From: Vreelandella titanicae BH1
GTDB taxonomy: Bacteria; Pseudomonadota; Gammaproteobacteria; Pseudomonadales; Halomonadaceae
Assembly (NCBI RefSeq): GCF_000336575.1
Contig: NZ_AOPO01000001.1
Coordinates: 434,001-498,000 of the forward strand
Length of the DNA stretch: 64,000 nucleotides
Direction: 5' to 3'
Below, in pieces: positions 43,664 to 52,432 of this stretch (positions within the stretch are counted from its first letter, which is position 1; each line of letters begins with the position of its first letter). The notes under the pieces are model-generated. The model saw nothing but the letters and a program-made list of their open reading frames with translations. It was not told the DNA's origin and did not search any database. Both the position numbers and the translations under genes were made by a program.

Positions 43664-44319
43664 CGTGTGACGCGCTCTTGCCAAGCTGTTAAGTGGCGCT
43701 GTACGACACCCTGCAACCCCACAATATCGCCAGCGTCTAGCGCTTCGACCATCGCATAGTGCTCTCGTATACTCCGCTCCACCCCGCCAGCCTTTGGCCA
43801 CCCCGGCCCTGCCCCACGCATGCCCTGCTCACGCAGCCAATTCATTTGATCGGCCAACTGCCGGTTACCAGCAAGCACTGCTAGCGCTCGGTGAAAGGCA
43901 TGATTGCTGAGAAACATGGCTTCACCATCTCCTTCACCGGCAGCATGTTCAAACTGGACACAAGCTTGCCTAACAGGCGCCATCAGCGGCTCTGTTCGAC
44001 GCGCCATCATCAATGGCGCCATAGCAAGCTCCACCACCAAGCGAGCTTCGGTGAGTTCCAGGCGCTCTTGGTGGCTCCAGCGTCTAACCCGGTAGCCCCG
44101 ATGAGGCACATGCTCAATGGCTCCCGATTCCGACAAACGCTCCAAGGCGCCTCTCACAACAAAGCGGCTGACGCCATATAGCTCTGCAAGGGCATCTTGG
44201 CGTAACCAGCTATCAGCAGGAAAACGCCCGCCCCCCATACCGATTCTTAGCTGCTCCTGTAGCCAGCTTTGGTCTTTATCTTGACGTACGGCCTCTTGAC
44301 GTTCCGCAGCCTGACTCAT
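43660..44319 (-). CDS. GntR-family (FCD) transcriptional regulator
   Basis: 219 residues. Winged helix-turn-helix (about 25-85; RQDALAELYGVSRFVVRGALERLSESGAIEHVPHRGYRV) and an FCD ligand-binding domain (about 90-215). ATG 44319 is chosen because AAGGAGAG lies seven bases upstream; an ATG nine codons earlier lacks one. It is divergent from the TonB receptor gene, so it may regulate that locus in addition to Fur. Confidence 0.9.
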   Translation of the reverse strand: MSQAAERQEAVRQDKDQSWLQEQLRIGMGGGRFPADSWLRQDALAELYGVSRFVVRGALERLSESGAIEHVPHRGYRVRRWSHQERLELTEARLVVELAMAPLMMARRTEPLMAPVRQACVQFEHAAGEGDGEAMFLSNHAFHRALAVLAGNRQLADQMNWLREQGMRGAGPGWPKAGGVERSIREHYAMVEALDAGDIVGLQGVVQRHLTAWQERVTR

Positions 44320-44392
44320 TCTTAAGCTCTCCTTTGCCTTCATCATAATAACTTCTTGCAGATTGGCGCCAATTATTTATGATACCCCACTC

Positions 44393-44411
44393 GCTTATGA
44401 TAATCATTAAC
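44393..44411. promoter_or_regulatory. Fur box upstream of the TonB receptor gene
   Basis: The 19 bases with core ATGATAATCATTA match the classic Fur box GATAATGATAATCATTATC at 16 of 19 positions. It lies 14 bp before the receptor start and between divergent genes, so iron-dependent repression of the receptor is very likely. Confidence 0.85.
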
Positions 44412-44424
44412 AAAGGGACATCAG

Positions 44425-46467
44425 ATGCATTACCTTCGCGTGCTGCCTTTGGCCATCGCCGCCGCCTCTCCGCTGGCTTGGGCCCAGCAACCTGAAGCCA
44501 ACAGTGAGCTGGAAACCTTAGTGGTCTCTAGCGACTGGTTAAGCGCCACTCGTACCGACCCACAGACCACGCCGGGCGCACGCCAGATATTGGAGGGAGA
44601 AGCGCTACACGGCGGCGATATCCGTCAGCTTGAAGATGCACTAGCTCGGGTTCCAGGCATACACACACAGGATGAGACCGGCACGGGCGTGCTGCCAAAT
44701 ATCGGCATTCGCGGTTTATCACCACGCCGTAGCGAGCGGGTACAAATCTTGGTGGACGGTATTCCGGCTGCCTTGGGCCCCTACAGCAATATCGGTGTTT
44801 CACTATTCCCGGTAACGCTGCCCACGCTAGAACAGATTGACATCGTACGGGGCGGCGCGGCTGTTCACTACGGCCCAAACAACGTGGGCGGGGTGCTCAA
44901 TTTCGTAACACGCGGCATCCCTGTAGAGGAGGAAGCCCAGTGGCGCGAACGCCTAACGGTGGATGACGCCACCGGCCATGTGCTCAGTGATCACTACCTG
45001 CGTGCAGGCGGGCAAGTAAGTGACAACCTGGGGCTTCAGTTTCAGGCCAACCTGATGCGTGGAAAGGGTGGGCGCGAGCGTAGCCAAACACAGGTCGATA
45101 ATTTCATTTTAGATGCCGATTATCAGCTAAATGACACCCAATGGATCGATGGACAACTGCAGTACTACAGCGTAGACACGGATCTACCCGGCGCACTAAC
45201 CCCAAACGCCTACGCCCGAGACCGCAGCGATTCTCAGCGTCCCTACGACCGTTTCGAGGCGGACACATGGCGTGCCCACGCAACCTGGCATTGGCAACCG
45301 AGCAACAATATCGAGATAAGTTGGCGCCAATTTGGCCACCAGAGTGATCGAACCTTCTGGTTCGGCCAAAACCTGAGCGGTGCTAGCCACTGGTCTGATC
45401 CAGGCGAGCCAGCCACCCATGTCGCCGACTCCCCGCGCAGCTTCTCGGTATGGGCCAGCGAGCCCCGCGTCGCCTGGCAACTGGGGAACCACACCCTGAT
45501 GGTGGGTGCTCGCTATCTGGAGGAAGATGTCGACTTTGATGTGAACCGCCGCGCTGTCGGTAGTGAAACTGCCGCCCCGGTTCGTCGCTGGGACTTCGAA
45601 ACCCGCGCAATGGCCGCTTACCTAAGCGACACTTGGCAGCTAGGCGGTGGCTGGGAAGTAACCCCAGGTATCCGCTACGAGCATGCAGAGATGGACTACG
45701 CCGATACCTTAAATGGCGGTCGCGATGAGAATGACGCCGCGGCTTGGCTGCCCGGCCTTACCGTCGGATATGCGGCCAACGAAGCGTGGTATTTGTTCAC
45801 CTCCGCCCAACGGTCGTTAACCCCGGTGCAGCTCGCGCAGATCACCAATCCCGGCGATGTATCTAACGAGACAGCCTGGAACCATGAGCTCGGAGCGCGT
45901 TATCAGTCAGGCCCTTGGCAAGCAGAGGCCACAGGTTTTTTAATCAACTACGAAGATCAGGTCGTCAAACAGCCGGATAACAGCCTCAAAAACCTCGGAG
46001 AAACCAGATACCAGGGGCTTGAAACGCGCTTGGCCTGGGCGCCGAATACCCTGCCCTTCAGCCTCGAAGGCACCTGGACCTGGCTCGATACTGAGCAGCG
46101 CAGTGGGGAGCTTGCCGGCAACGAGGTGCCCAACGCACCGAATCACCTGCTCAACCTATTAGCGCGCTGGGAACAGGGTCGTTGGTTCGGCAATATCGGC
46201 GCCCGCTACGTGGATAAAAGCTTCGCCGATGCAGCCAACACCACCCAAGAGACCGAGAACGGCAGCACCGGCCCACTGCCTGATTACTGGTTAGTCGATA
46301 CCAGCTTAGGCTACCGCTTGCCGTTCGCCAGCGCGGCAAGCTTAACTCTGGGCGTGCATAACCTTACCAACGAGGATGCCTATTTCCGCGGGGTAGATAC
46401 CAGCCCAGTGGGGCGTGTGCCGTTACCAGGGCGTGCCTACAGCTTAGGGTTGGATGTCACCTTTTGA
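44425..46467 (+). CDS. TonB-dependent siderophore/iron receptor (FecA-like)
   Basis: 680 residues: signal peptide (to about AWA/QQ), TonB box-like LETLVVSS (about residues 30-37), plug domain (about 50-160; DALARVPGIHTQDETGTGVLPNIGIRGLSPRRSERVQILVDGIP), and a 22-strand barrel ending YSLGLDVTF with the terminal Phe used for outer-membrane insertion. A Fur box precedes it. The plug resembles FecA-type ferric citrate receptors, but no N-terminal signalling domain is present. Followed by a binding protein that probably receives the ligand in the periplasm. Confidence 0.93.
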   Translation: MHYLRVLPLAIAAASPLAWAQQPEANSELETLVVSSDWLSATRTDPQTTPGARQILEGEALHGGDIRQLEDALARVPGIHTQDETGTGVLPNIGIRGLSPRRSERVQILVDGIPAALGPYSNIGVSLFPVTLPTLEQIDIVRGGAAVHYGPNNVGGVLNFVTRGIPVEEEAQWRERLTVDDATGHVLSDHYLRAGGQVSDNLGLQFQANLMRGKGGRERSQTQVDNFILDADYQLNDTQWIDGQLQYYSVDTDLPGALTPNAYARDRSDSQRPYDRFEADTWRAHATWHWQPSNNIEISWRQFGHQSDRTFWFGQNLSGASHWSDPGEPATHVADSPRSFSVWASEPRVAWQLGNHTLMVGARYLEEDVDFDVNRRAVGSETAAPVRRWDFETRAMAAYLSDTWQLGGGWEVTPGIRYEHAEMDYADTLNGGRDENDAAAWLPGLTVGYAANEAWYLFTSAQRSLTPVQLAQITNPGDVSNETAWNHELGARYQSGPWQAEATGFLINYEDQVVKQPDNSLKNLGETRYQGLETRLAWAPNTLPFSLEGTWTWLDTEQRSGELAGNEVPNAPNHLLNLLARWEQGRWFGNIGARYVDKSFADAANTTQETENGSTGPLPDYWLVDTSLGYRLPFASAASLTLGVHNLTNEDAYFRGVDTSPVGRVPLPGRAYSLGLDVTF

Positions 46468-46472
46468 GCCAA

Positions 46473-46499
46473 TGGCGGGCTGCTGACATCAGCCCGCCA
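46473..46499. terminator. Hairpin after the TonB receptor
   Basis: TGGCGGGCTG and CAGCCCGCCA form a perfect 10-bp GC-rich stem with a 7-base loop, six bases after the receptor stop. No U tract follows, so it may attenuate read-through or stabilise the mRNA rather than terminate fully. Confidence 0.5.
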
Positions 46500-46505
46500 G
46501 TTCGC

Positions 46506-46561
46506 GCCATGTTTTGTAAAAGCCATGTTTTATAAAAATCGTCCTGTACAGGCCATGTTTG
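46506..46561. repeat. Three GCCATGTTT repeats before the iron-binding-protein gene
   Basis: GCCATGTTTT (46506), GCCATGTTTT (46522) and GCCATGTTTG (46552) stand in direct orientation between the receptor hairpin and the binding-protein ribosome-binding site. Function unknown; the arrangement looks like short local duplication of leader sequence. Confidence 0.5.
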
Positions 46562-46577
46562 ATTAAGGAGCGTGGGT

Positions 46578-47726
46578 ATGCCCGCTTTGTTTAACCGTCG
46601 CCTAAGGCGACGACTATGGCATTCATGCCTGATGGTGTTGACGGTTAGCCTGACGATGCCAGCACTGGCGAATTCGTTTGAGGTGACCGACCTAGCTGGC
46701 CGCAAGGTTCTGTTGCCCGGTGACCCACAACGGGTAATCCTGGGCGAAGGACGGCTGCTGTACACCCTTGCCGCTCTCCAGCCTGACGACCCTTTCCAAG
46801 ACCTTGTGGGTTGGCGTGATGAACTCATTCGCTTCGATGAAGATGTCTGGCAACGCCTTCAGCAACGTTTCCCTCACGCCGAACAGTTAGCGCGTTTCGG
46901 CAAAGCGGCCACCGGTGAATTCGATCTCGAACAAGCCATTGCGCTTAATCCAGACGTCATTGTTTTTGATCTGAGCGCCTGGCCAGCATTGCGTGAAGGC
47001 TCGACGCTAGGGACGCTGGAAGCATCCGGAGTAGCGGTGATATTCGTGGATTTCCTGACCCAAGCAGACCTGCATATGGTGCCCAGCCTGAGGCTGATGG
47101 GAAGAATCTTTGATGCCGAAGCGCGGGCCGAGACGCTGATTAACATGCGTCAGAAAGCGCTTGAAGAAGTCGCCAAACGCTTGCCTGAGCCACTACAGCG
47201 GCCTGATGTTTTGATCGAAACGGCGGCGGGGCTGCATCCTGAGTGCTGTCGAAGCGTCGGTGATGACAACCTGGGGCGCGTTGTGCGGCTGGCCGGTGGG
47301 CACAACATTGCCGCTGAACGACTGCCGGGCCTATTTGGACAACTGCACATAGAGTGGATACTGTCTCGAGATCCCGATGTCATCATTCAAACCGGGGGTG
47401 ACTGGCAGGTACTAAGCAGCAGTTCAATTCCCCTGGGCTATGACGTTTCAGAGCACGAAACCCGCGCCGCCATGCGGGAGCTGATTGCGGCTCGACCAGG
47501 GTGGTCAACCCTCAAAGCGGTGGAATCAGGCCGCGTGTATGCGCTTTGGCACTTGTTTTACAACACACCCTTTCAGTTTATCGCCGTTCAGCAAGTCGCG
47601 AAGTGGCTGCACCCTGATGCCATGGCAGACCTAGACCCTGCGGCAGCCTGGCAATCCGTACACGAAACCTTACTGCCCTACCCGCTAGAAGGCACCTTCT
47701 GGGCCGACTTGGATCCCGCGCCATGA
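46578..47726 (+). CDS. Iron-type ABC transporter substrate-binding protein
   Basis: 382 residues. Signal peptide (LMVLTVSLTMPALA, cleavage near residue 34) and the helical-backbone FhuD/BtuF-type fold: FEVTDLAGRKVLLPGDPQRVIL, ALNPDVIVFDL near 130, and a C-terminal domain with GRVYALWHLFYNTPFQFIAVQQVAKWLHPD. ATG 46578 has AAGGAG seven bases upstream (GTG 46572 is too close). It lies 110 bp after the TonB receptor. ABC permease and ATPase genes are not adjacent, so the inner-membrane step is encoded elsewhere. Confidence 0.9.
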   Translation: MPALFNRRLRRRLWHSCLMVLTVSLTMPALANSFEVTDLAGRKVLLPGDPQRVILGEGRLLYTLAALQPDDPFQDLVGWRDELIRFDEDVWQRLQQRFPHAEQLARFGKAATGEFDLEQAIALNPDVIVFDLSAWPALREGSTLGTLEASGVAVIFVDFLTQADLHMVPSLRLMGRIFDAEARAETLINMRQKALEEVAKRLPEPLQRPDVLIETAAGLHPECCRSVGDDNLGRVVRLAGGHNIAAERLPGLFGQLHIEWILSRDPDVIIQTGGDWQVLSSSSIPLGYDVSEHETRAAMRELIAARPGWSTLKAVESGRVYALWHLFYNTPFQFIAVQQVAKWLHPDAMADLDPAAAWQSVHETLLPYPLEGTFWADLDPAP

Positions 47727-48221
47727 TGCTTTGGTGACCTGTCGGAACTAAATAATGGCCTGCTGTTTAGGCAGCGTGCCGATAGGCCCCAAAAACGAGG
47801 ATTTAAAATCCTAATGCAACGGCCAATAAACCAACCAAGCTAAAACGCCAGAACTCACGAACAGCTGTCACGGCTTAATACTACTGCAAGAGGATAGCCA
47901 GAAAATTACTTCAAGTGTGGGGCCTACCGGAAACATCATCGCGGTACCGACAGCGGCTAATCACTGCATTAGTAAAGTTAAATTTGCGAGCCTGCTCACT
48001 CCCACTAATATTAGAAGACGCCACTCGAATCACGGCACGGAACTGAGGTGTCGTGGCTGATTGCTAATGCAGTTTGGTGTCCACAGGCCTGCATACGTAT
48101 AAATTGCTGTAGAAGCTCTCTATCGGCCAGTAGAGAAAAACCTCTATAGCCTATGTGGCCATGCCCTACACTTATGCTTGGCTTCTAGTTGAGCGGGGCA
48201 AAAAAATAAAGGGAAATGGGA
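47727..48221. other. 495-bp intergenic region with an inverted-repeat pair
   Basis: No gene is supported. Two 13-mers, ACTGCATTAGTAA (47963-47975) and the complement of ACTGCATTAGCAA (48061-48073), bracket 111 bp as near-perfect inverted repeats. A small AT-rich palindrome (AGGATTT-A-AAATCCT) sits at 47798-47812. The bracketed segment could be a remnant of a small mobile element, but it has no visible target duplication. Confidence 0.35.
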
Positions 48222-48707
48222 ATGTTAAAAAACAGCTATTTAATCTCTCTTTCGACCGCGGCGGCTCTTTCTCTACTGCTATCGTCTCCTGCTTTGGCGG
48301 ATGAAGTGTATAGCGAGACCGCAACCGGTATGGTTGCAGCAGCTGTTCAAGCGATCTGCGATGGTGATAAAGAGAGGCATCTTTCAATGCACCAACGGAA
48401 AATTGAACCCGATTTATATTATGAGGAGAAATTCGCTGCCTTCCATGCAGCATGCAGAGATAACGGTATAGCGGAGATTGAAACGACATCAGCTCTTGAT
48501 GATGCATTAATGCAAGAGCAAAAACGCCGATTTCACATTGATGCGAAAATTGTTATGGGAGACGGGGCTGTGTACACAACCACGTTTCGAGTGATTTGGG
48601 GGTCATTCAGCGTGCCAGAGGGTAGCAATTCAGTCGAGGCGTGGAGATTGGGTGGCCTTAGTAGAGTAGAAGTACCTAGCCTCAGGGAAGACCTGTCGCG
48701 AAATTAA
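48222..48707 (+). CDS. Small secreted protein of unknown function
   Basis: 161 residues. Clear signal peptide (MLKNSYLISLSTAAALSLLLSSPALA, cleavage before DEV), leaving about 135 residues with two cysteines (AICDG and HAACRDN), likely a disulfide in the periplasm. No recognised domain. ATG 48222 is preferred for AGGG spacing; ATG 48216 is in frame. A strong terminator follows. Standalone gene; nothing in its neighbourhood suggests a role. Confidence 0.75.
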   Translation: MLKNSYLISLSTAAALSLLLSSPALADEVYSETATGMVAAAVQAICDGDKERHLSMHQRKIEPDLYYEEKFAAFHAACRDNGIAEIETTSALDDALMQEQKRRFHIDAKIVMGDGAVYTTTFRVIWGSFSVPEGSNSVEAWRLGGLSRVEVPSLREDLSRN

Positions 48708-48768
48708 CGGATGGCTGATGGACTTACTCGTTACTTTCCTTTCCCAGCACATCGCTTAAATAATTTTT

Positions 48769-48798
48769 CGCTCACTGAGCAGGCTCAGTGAGCGTTTT
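48769..48798. terminator. Bidirectional rho-independent terminator
   Basis: CGCTCACTGAG and CTCAGTGAGCG form a perfect 11-bp stem around a 4-base loop, followed by TTTT on the plus strand and by an A/T-rich run on the minus strand (TTTTT precedes it). It serves the small secreted-protein gene and the convergent mvaT-type gene. Confidence 0.88.
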
Positions 48799-48848
48799 AA
48801 AGGATAACTTTGCCAAGCTGGCGTTGTCACCACTAATAAAAATTAGTC

Positions 48849-49241
48849 TTATTGCGCGATTTCTTTCACAACCCAACTGACCACTTCTTCATTACCAAAT
48901 TCAGCCTTCCACTCCTGGATGACTTTGTGATTCCCGCCACGGGTTTCTACTACCTCACCAGTGTGTGGGTTCTTGTATACCTTCAAGGGACGTTTTTTAC
49001 GCCCATCTGTGCTGCTGGTGCTTACCTTGCCAGCCTTTGCTGGTTTAGAGCGGTAAGATGGGTCAAGCATTTCACATACGTCGCGCGCTAATTTTCCGTG
49101 CTCAGTCATAAGTGCTTGTAGTCTTTCTTTGAATTCAAGCTCTGCTTTTAGCTCACTGTTGTTTTCCAGCGCTTGCAGCTCTTCCTGCAGCTGCTTTAAC
49201 ATCTGTTCTTTTTTGAGATAGTTACTCAGTACCGACGCCAT
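48849..49241 (-). CDS. MvaT/H-NS-family nucleoid silencer
   Basis: 130 residues: N-terminal coiled-coil oligomerisation domain (about 1-60; LKKEQMLKQLQEELQALENNSELKAELEFKERLQALM) and the C-terminal MvaT DNA-binding domain (about 85-125; VYKNPHTGEVVETRGGNHKVIQEWKAEFG), with an R/K-rich linker (GRKKRPLK). MvaT proteins silence AT-rich foreign DNA in Pseudomonas-like bacteria. It may silence the T3SS block 9 kb away, but that is inference. It ends at the bidirectional terminator. Confidence 0.93.
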   Translation of the reverse strand: MASVLSNYLKKEQMLKQLQEELQALENNSELKAELEFKERLQALMTEHGKLARDVCEMLDPSYRSKPAKAGKVSTSSTDGRKKRPLKVYKNPHTGEVVETRGGNHKVIQEWKAEFGNEEVVSWVVKEIAQ

Positions 49242-49668
49242 AGTCTAAATTCCTATATTTTTAAAATTTAAGATAACCCTTAAACATATATCTTACGCAT
49301 TATAGCTTTAATATAGCCATTGAGAAAAGGAAAGCTCAATTTTGATCACTGGGTATGGGGCGCGCCAGTTGACCCCACCCCAAAAAGGGCCTGCGAGAAA
49401 TCGCAGGCCCCTCTTAAAAGTGGGGACGCTGGAGCCAAAGGTAACCAGCCTCCTAATCGTTATCCGGTAGTGAGAGTGTCCCACTAAGACTCTATCCACG
49501 CTAGTTGCAACTCCCCAGTGCCAAATGCTGGGAATACTACTAGGAAGTTGCCAATGCATTCCACAAAGTTGTGGGGTGTATCACTCTCCTACTCAAAGTA
49601 TCGGTAAAACCGTTGAATCCCTATATTCGAGCCATACCCGTTTAAGCGTCCTGCTCTCGGGACAGGGC
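49242..49668. other. 427-bp region with orphan terminator, no intact gene
   Basis: The first 60 bp is the AT-rich mvaT promoter. The rest carries several short inverted repeats and a strong minus-strand terminator (49387-49410) without an intact gene before it. Read on the minus strand it follows the MFS pseudogene, so it may be the 3' end of a lost transcription unit or insertion sequence. No coding stretch is convincing on either strand. Confidence 0.45.
49387..49410 (-). terminator. Rho-independent terminator, minus strand
   Basis: GGGCCTGCGA and TCGCAGGCCC pair perfectly over 10 bp around a 4-base loop; on the minus strand the stem is followed by TTTTTGGGG, a proper U tract. It would stop leftward transcription from the MFS pseudogene region. 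Confidence 0.8.
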
Positions 49669-50108
49669 TCATTTCGGAGCATGCTTCAAAGCGATCAGCA
49701 GCGCGGGAACACCGATGAGCGCCGAAATAGACATGACCGACCAGGGATCAAAATGGTCAACGATAACTCCTCCGACCAATGCGCCTGCTGCAATCGCGCC
49801 GTTATAGGCGGAAACGTAGAGCGAAGATGGCGCTTCGGGACCGTTAAGGTGTGCGGCAGCCTTAAACACCCACGTCTGCATCAGCACCGGCAAGGCCGTG
49901 TAGGCCGCCCCCAGACCAGAAGCAGAGCGATAGCAAGCGCATGGTTCGTACCTGCGAAACTCAGCGCGGCGAGACTGCCGATCAGCAGCACCATTGTCGC
50001 GAAAAGTGTGGGTCGGTAACCGAGTGACATGATTGGAGCAATGCCGAAATTACTGATCAGTCCCGCGGCTCCATAGGCAAGCAGCAGACCGCCAATCCAT
50101 GCTCCCTG
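49669..50108 (-). pseudogene. Truncated and frameshifted MFS transporter
   Basis: The minus strand encodes the C-terminal part of a drug/sugar-efflux MFS protein: GAWIGGLLLAYGAAGLISNFGIAP from about 50105, then LLLVWG, and after a frame change AAYTALPVLMQTWVFKAA to the stop at 49669. The shift is explained by one missing G in a run of five (49908-49912). Homology ends abruptly at about 50108 with no start or N-terminal half. Two independent lesions make this a decayed gene. Confidence 0.85.
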
Positions 50109-50366
50109 TTAGCCACAATGTGGACAGCTTTGGTTATCGCACAGACATGCTCCCCAAAGGGCTGGATATCAACAAAGAGAGCTGGAGCTGGTTGATGGGC
50201 ATAAGCGTTAATATCAAAGTGCTTGCGCCAGGTAAGTGGCCAGTAACCCTAAAGGCGAATGCGGCCCAGGTGATCGCGCATTACTAGGGCCTGTTGACGT
50301 TTCATCAGCGTAGCGGGGACGGCTCGGGCAAGTGCGATATTGTATCTACGACTTCCGTAATGACGG
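50108..50366. other. Unassigned debris between MFS pseudogene and LysR gene
   Basis: A 62-codon plus-strand frame (50099-50287) reads SWSWLMGISVNIKVLAPGKW and ends AHY-stop, followed by GGGCCTGTTGACGTTTCATC. It has no ribosome-binding site, overlaps the pseudogene edge, and matches no family I recognise. It could be the tail of an interrupted gene or an insertion-sequence remnant. Confidence 0.35.
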
Positions 50367-51251
50367 CTATTCTCGATAAACGCCAAACTCTCCCGCAACT
50401 TCCGCCAGCTTATTGTGTAACGCTGTCAGTAGCTCGGCCTTGGCCGAACTGGCGCGATGAATCATGCCAATTTGTCTGAAGACTTGGGGCTCACCGAACG
50501 GCAATGTCAGCATGTCGTGACCGTTCTCGCGCACCGCGATATTTGGCACGATGCTGGCACCAAGGCCCGCGGCCACGCACTCCACGATGGCTGGCACGGT
50601 GTCGATCTCAGCGATGTCCTGCACCGCTATGCCTAGCCGGGCGAGCTCGTTGTTGATCATTGCGCCCAACGGCACATTACTGCCGAAACGCACGAAGGGC
50701 AACGTTTCCAGCAACTGCTGAACCGGCATCGGCGGTGTGCCGGGCGGCGCTATCACCACTAACGGCTCGCGTATGAACGGCGACCACAAGAGATCGCGCG
50801 ACACGCCGGAGTGCTCGGCGACCACCGCCACATCCAGCCGGTCGGCGTTGACGTCGCTGATCAGCGTCGAAGACATGCCCACTCGTAGGTTTACGTTCAG
50901 CTCGGGGAACTCCTGTCGCAGTGCCAAGATGGCACGTGGCAGTAGGCCGATAGTACTGGTGCGCACCGAGCCAATATTGAGCGTACCCGTTATCTGCTTC
51001 CCGGACAGAACGCCATGCGTTTCATCCACCAAGGCCAGAATCTGTTTAGCCGTTTCAAGCATTTTCAGCCCCTGGAGGTTGAGGCTAGGAGGGCGGGAGT
51101 CACGATTGAACAGCTTGGTATCCAGTTCCTGCTCAAGCGAATGGACCTGTTGGCTAACAGCGGAAGGGGTCAAATTTACGATCAAGGCCGCCCGCGCGAA
51201 TGTGCCATGCTCAGCAATCGCTACGAATGTTCGTAGTTGGCGAGTGTCCAT
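50367..51251 (-). CDS. LysR-family regulator of the acid-catabolism cluster
   Basis: 294 residues: helix-turn-helix (about 16-48; GTFARAALIVNLTPSAVSQQVHSLEQELD) and a LysR effector domain (about 90-290). Divergent from the D-2-hydroxyacid dehydrogenase operon. The site AAGAAATTCTT lies 17 bp before its own start and recurs upstream of the TRAP operon and, degenerate, of the TTT operon, so it is the natural candidate to control all three and itself. Confidence 0.9.
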   Translation of the reverse strand: MDTRQLRTFVAIAEHGTFARAALIVNLTPSAVSQQVHSLEQELDTKLFNRDSRPPSLNLQGLKMLETAKQILALVDETHGVLSGKQITGTLNIGSVRTSTIGLLPRAILALRQEFPELNVNLRVGMSSTLISDVNADRLDVAVVAEHSGVSRDLLWSPFIREPLVVIAPPGTPPMPVQQLLETLPFVRFGSNVPLGAMINNELARLGIAVQDIAEIDTVPAIVECVAAGLGASIVPNIAVRENGHDMLTLPFGEPQVFRQIGMIHRASSAKAELLTALHNKLAEVAGEFGVYRE

Positions 51252-51267
51252 AAACCCTCCTTAAATG

Positions 51268-51305
51268 AAGAAATTCTTAACATAAAGGCAAATTTTATTC
51301 GCTTT
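51268..51305. promoter_or_regulatory. Shared promoter element, copy A
   Basis: AAGAAATTCTT (51268-51278), then 21 bp, then CGCTTT (51300-51305), in the LysR/dehydrogenase divergent region. The AAGAA-A-TTCTT core is a perfect inverted repeat, as expected for a LysR site. Copies B (54649) and C (61027) have identical spacing. Confidence 0.65.
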
Positions 51306-51412
51306 TGTATAAAAAATCTTCCTGTATTCTAAAAATCAATTCGAAAGCAGTCGCCTGTGATGCTACGCCGATCAGTGTCCGGCTGCCCTCGTTACAACAG
51401 GGAGGATCTGAT

Positions 51413-52390
51413 TTGGCACTACAACCTTTGATTCTAATAACAGGCCCCGACCTTGCCCCCACTGCAAAGCAAATGGCCGAAGACGCTGGCTATACCCTTG
51501 TTCACACACCCCCCTATCCATCTGAGGAGGTACTCGCTGACTTCCTCAAACAGTACGACCCGGTTGGGGTCGTGTCTCGAATGGGGCAATTTGGTGCCGG
51601 TGCTGTCGCAGCAGGGAAATCGCTGCGCGTTATCTCCAAGCATGGCGCAGGCGTCGACAATATCGACATCGATGCAGCAACCCAACATGGTATCCAAGTC
51701 ATCCGGGCGGCAGGTGGCAATGCAGTCTCTGTTGCGGAACACACGGTTGCTCTAATGTTCTCGACGATCAAACGTTTGCTGCCACTGGATGCAGGCATGC
51801 GGGCAGGACGCTGGGAAAAGGCGGGATTCCTCGGTCGGGAATTATCCGGCATGCGTTTAGGTCTAGTGGGTGGCGGCGCCATCGCTGCCGCCGTAGCGAA
51901 GCTGGTGAAAGGCATGGGTCTCGACGTGCTCGTCTACGACCCCTATGCCTCGGTGGACGCCATCGAAGCTATGGGCGCACGCCGCGCCGAACGCATCGAG
52001 GACCTGCTCCGCCAATCGGACATCGTCAGCCTGCACTGCCCCCTTACCGAAAGCAATACGCACATGCTTAACGCCGCGATGCTCGCCCTGATGCCGACCG
52101 ACAGCTACGTCATCAATACTTCTCGGGGTGGTCTGATCGACGAGGCGGCCCTGCTTGCCGCCCTAGAGAGTGGGCATATCGCAGGCGCAGGACTAGACAC
52201 TTTCGAACAGGAGCCGCCATTGGACGTGAACGCTCTGGCCGCGTCTGAGCGAGTCATTCTCACGCCCCATATCGCAGGCGTCACCAAAGAAGCTGGCAAG
52301 CGCGTCGGCGAACTGGCGGTAAGCGGTATCGTGGACTTCCTCGCTGGAGAAACCCTACCGAAAGCCCGCTTGGTCAACACCCTAGCCTGA
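51413..52390 (+). CDS. D-isomer-specific 2-hydroxyacid dehydrogenase
   Basis: 325 residues, NAD-dependent. The nucleotide-binding loop reads GLVGGGAIAAAVAKL (GxGxxG-type with Gly-rich variation), and the catalytic residues are in NTSRGGLID (Arg), DTFEQEPP (Glu) and LTPHIAGVT (His). Phosphoglycerate-dehydrogenase-like architecture. The start is TTG 51413 with GGGAGGA seven bases upstream; the frame is open 36 codons further left but lacks a signal. First gene of an operon with an RraA-like aldolase and an MFS transporter. The substrate is probably a 2-hydroxy or 2-oxo acid. Confidence 0.92.
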   Translation: MALQPLILITGPDLAPTAKQMAEDAGYTLVHTPPYPSEEVLADFLKQYDPVGVVSRMGQFGAGAVAAGKSLRVISKHGAGVDNIDIDAATQHGIQVIRAAGGNAVSVAEHTVALMFSTIKRLLPLDAGMRAGRWEKAGFLGRELSGMRLGLVGGGAIAAAVAKLVKGMGLDVLVYDPYASVDAIEAMGARRAERIEDLLRQSDIVSLHCPLTESNTHMLNAAMLALMPTDSYVINTSRGGLIDEAALLAALESGHIAGAGLDTFEQEPPLDVNALAASERVILTPHIAGVTKEAGKRVGELAVSGIVDFLAGETLPKARLVNTLA

Positions 52391-52432
52391 ACGCACCATC
52401 TTTAATGTTGAGTCACATGACGGAGTAATGCC

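Noticed and set aside
49908..49912. MFS frameshift as only a sequencing error
   Set aside because: A G-run error is possible, but the gene also lacks its whole N-terminal half, so it is a pseudogene either way.
49525..50019. 164-codon plus-strand frame
   Set aside because: Antisense to the MFS pseudogene; composition unlike a protein.
50099..50287. 62-codon plus-strand frame as a gene
   Set aside because: No ribosome-binding site, overlaps the pseudogene edge, no recognisable family; kept only as debris.
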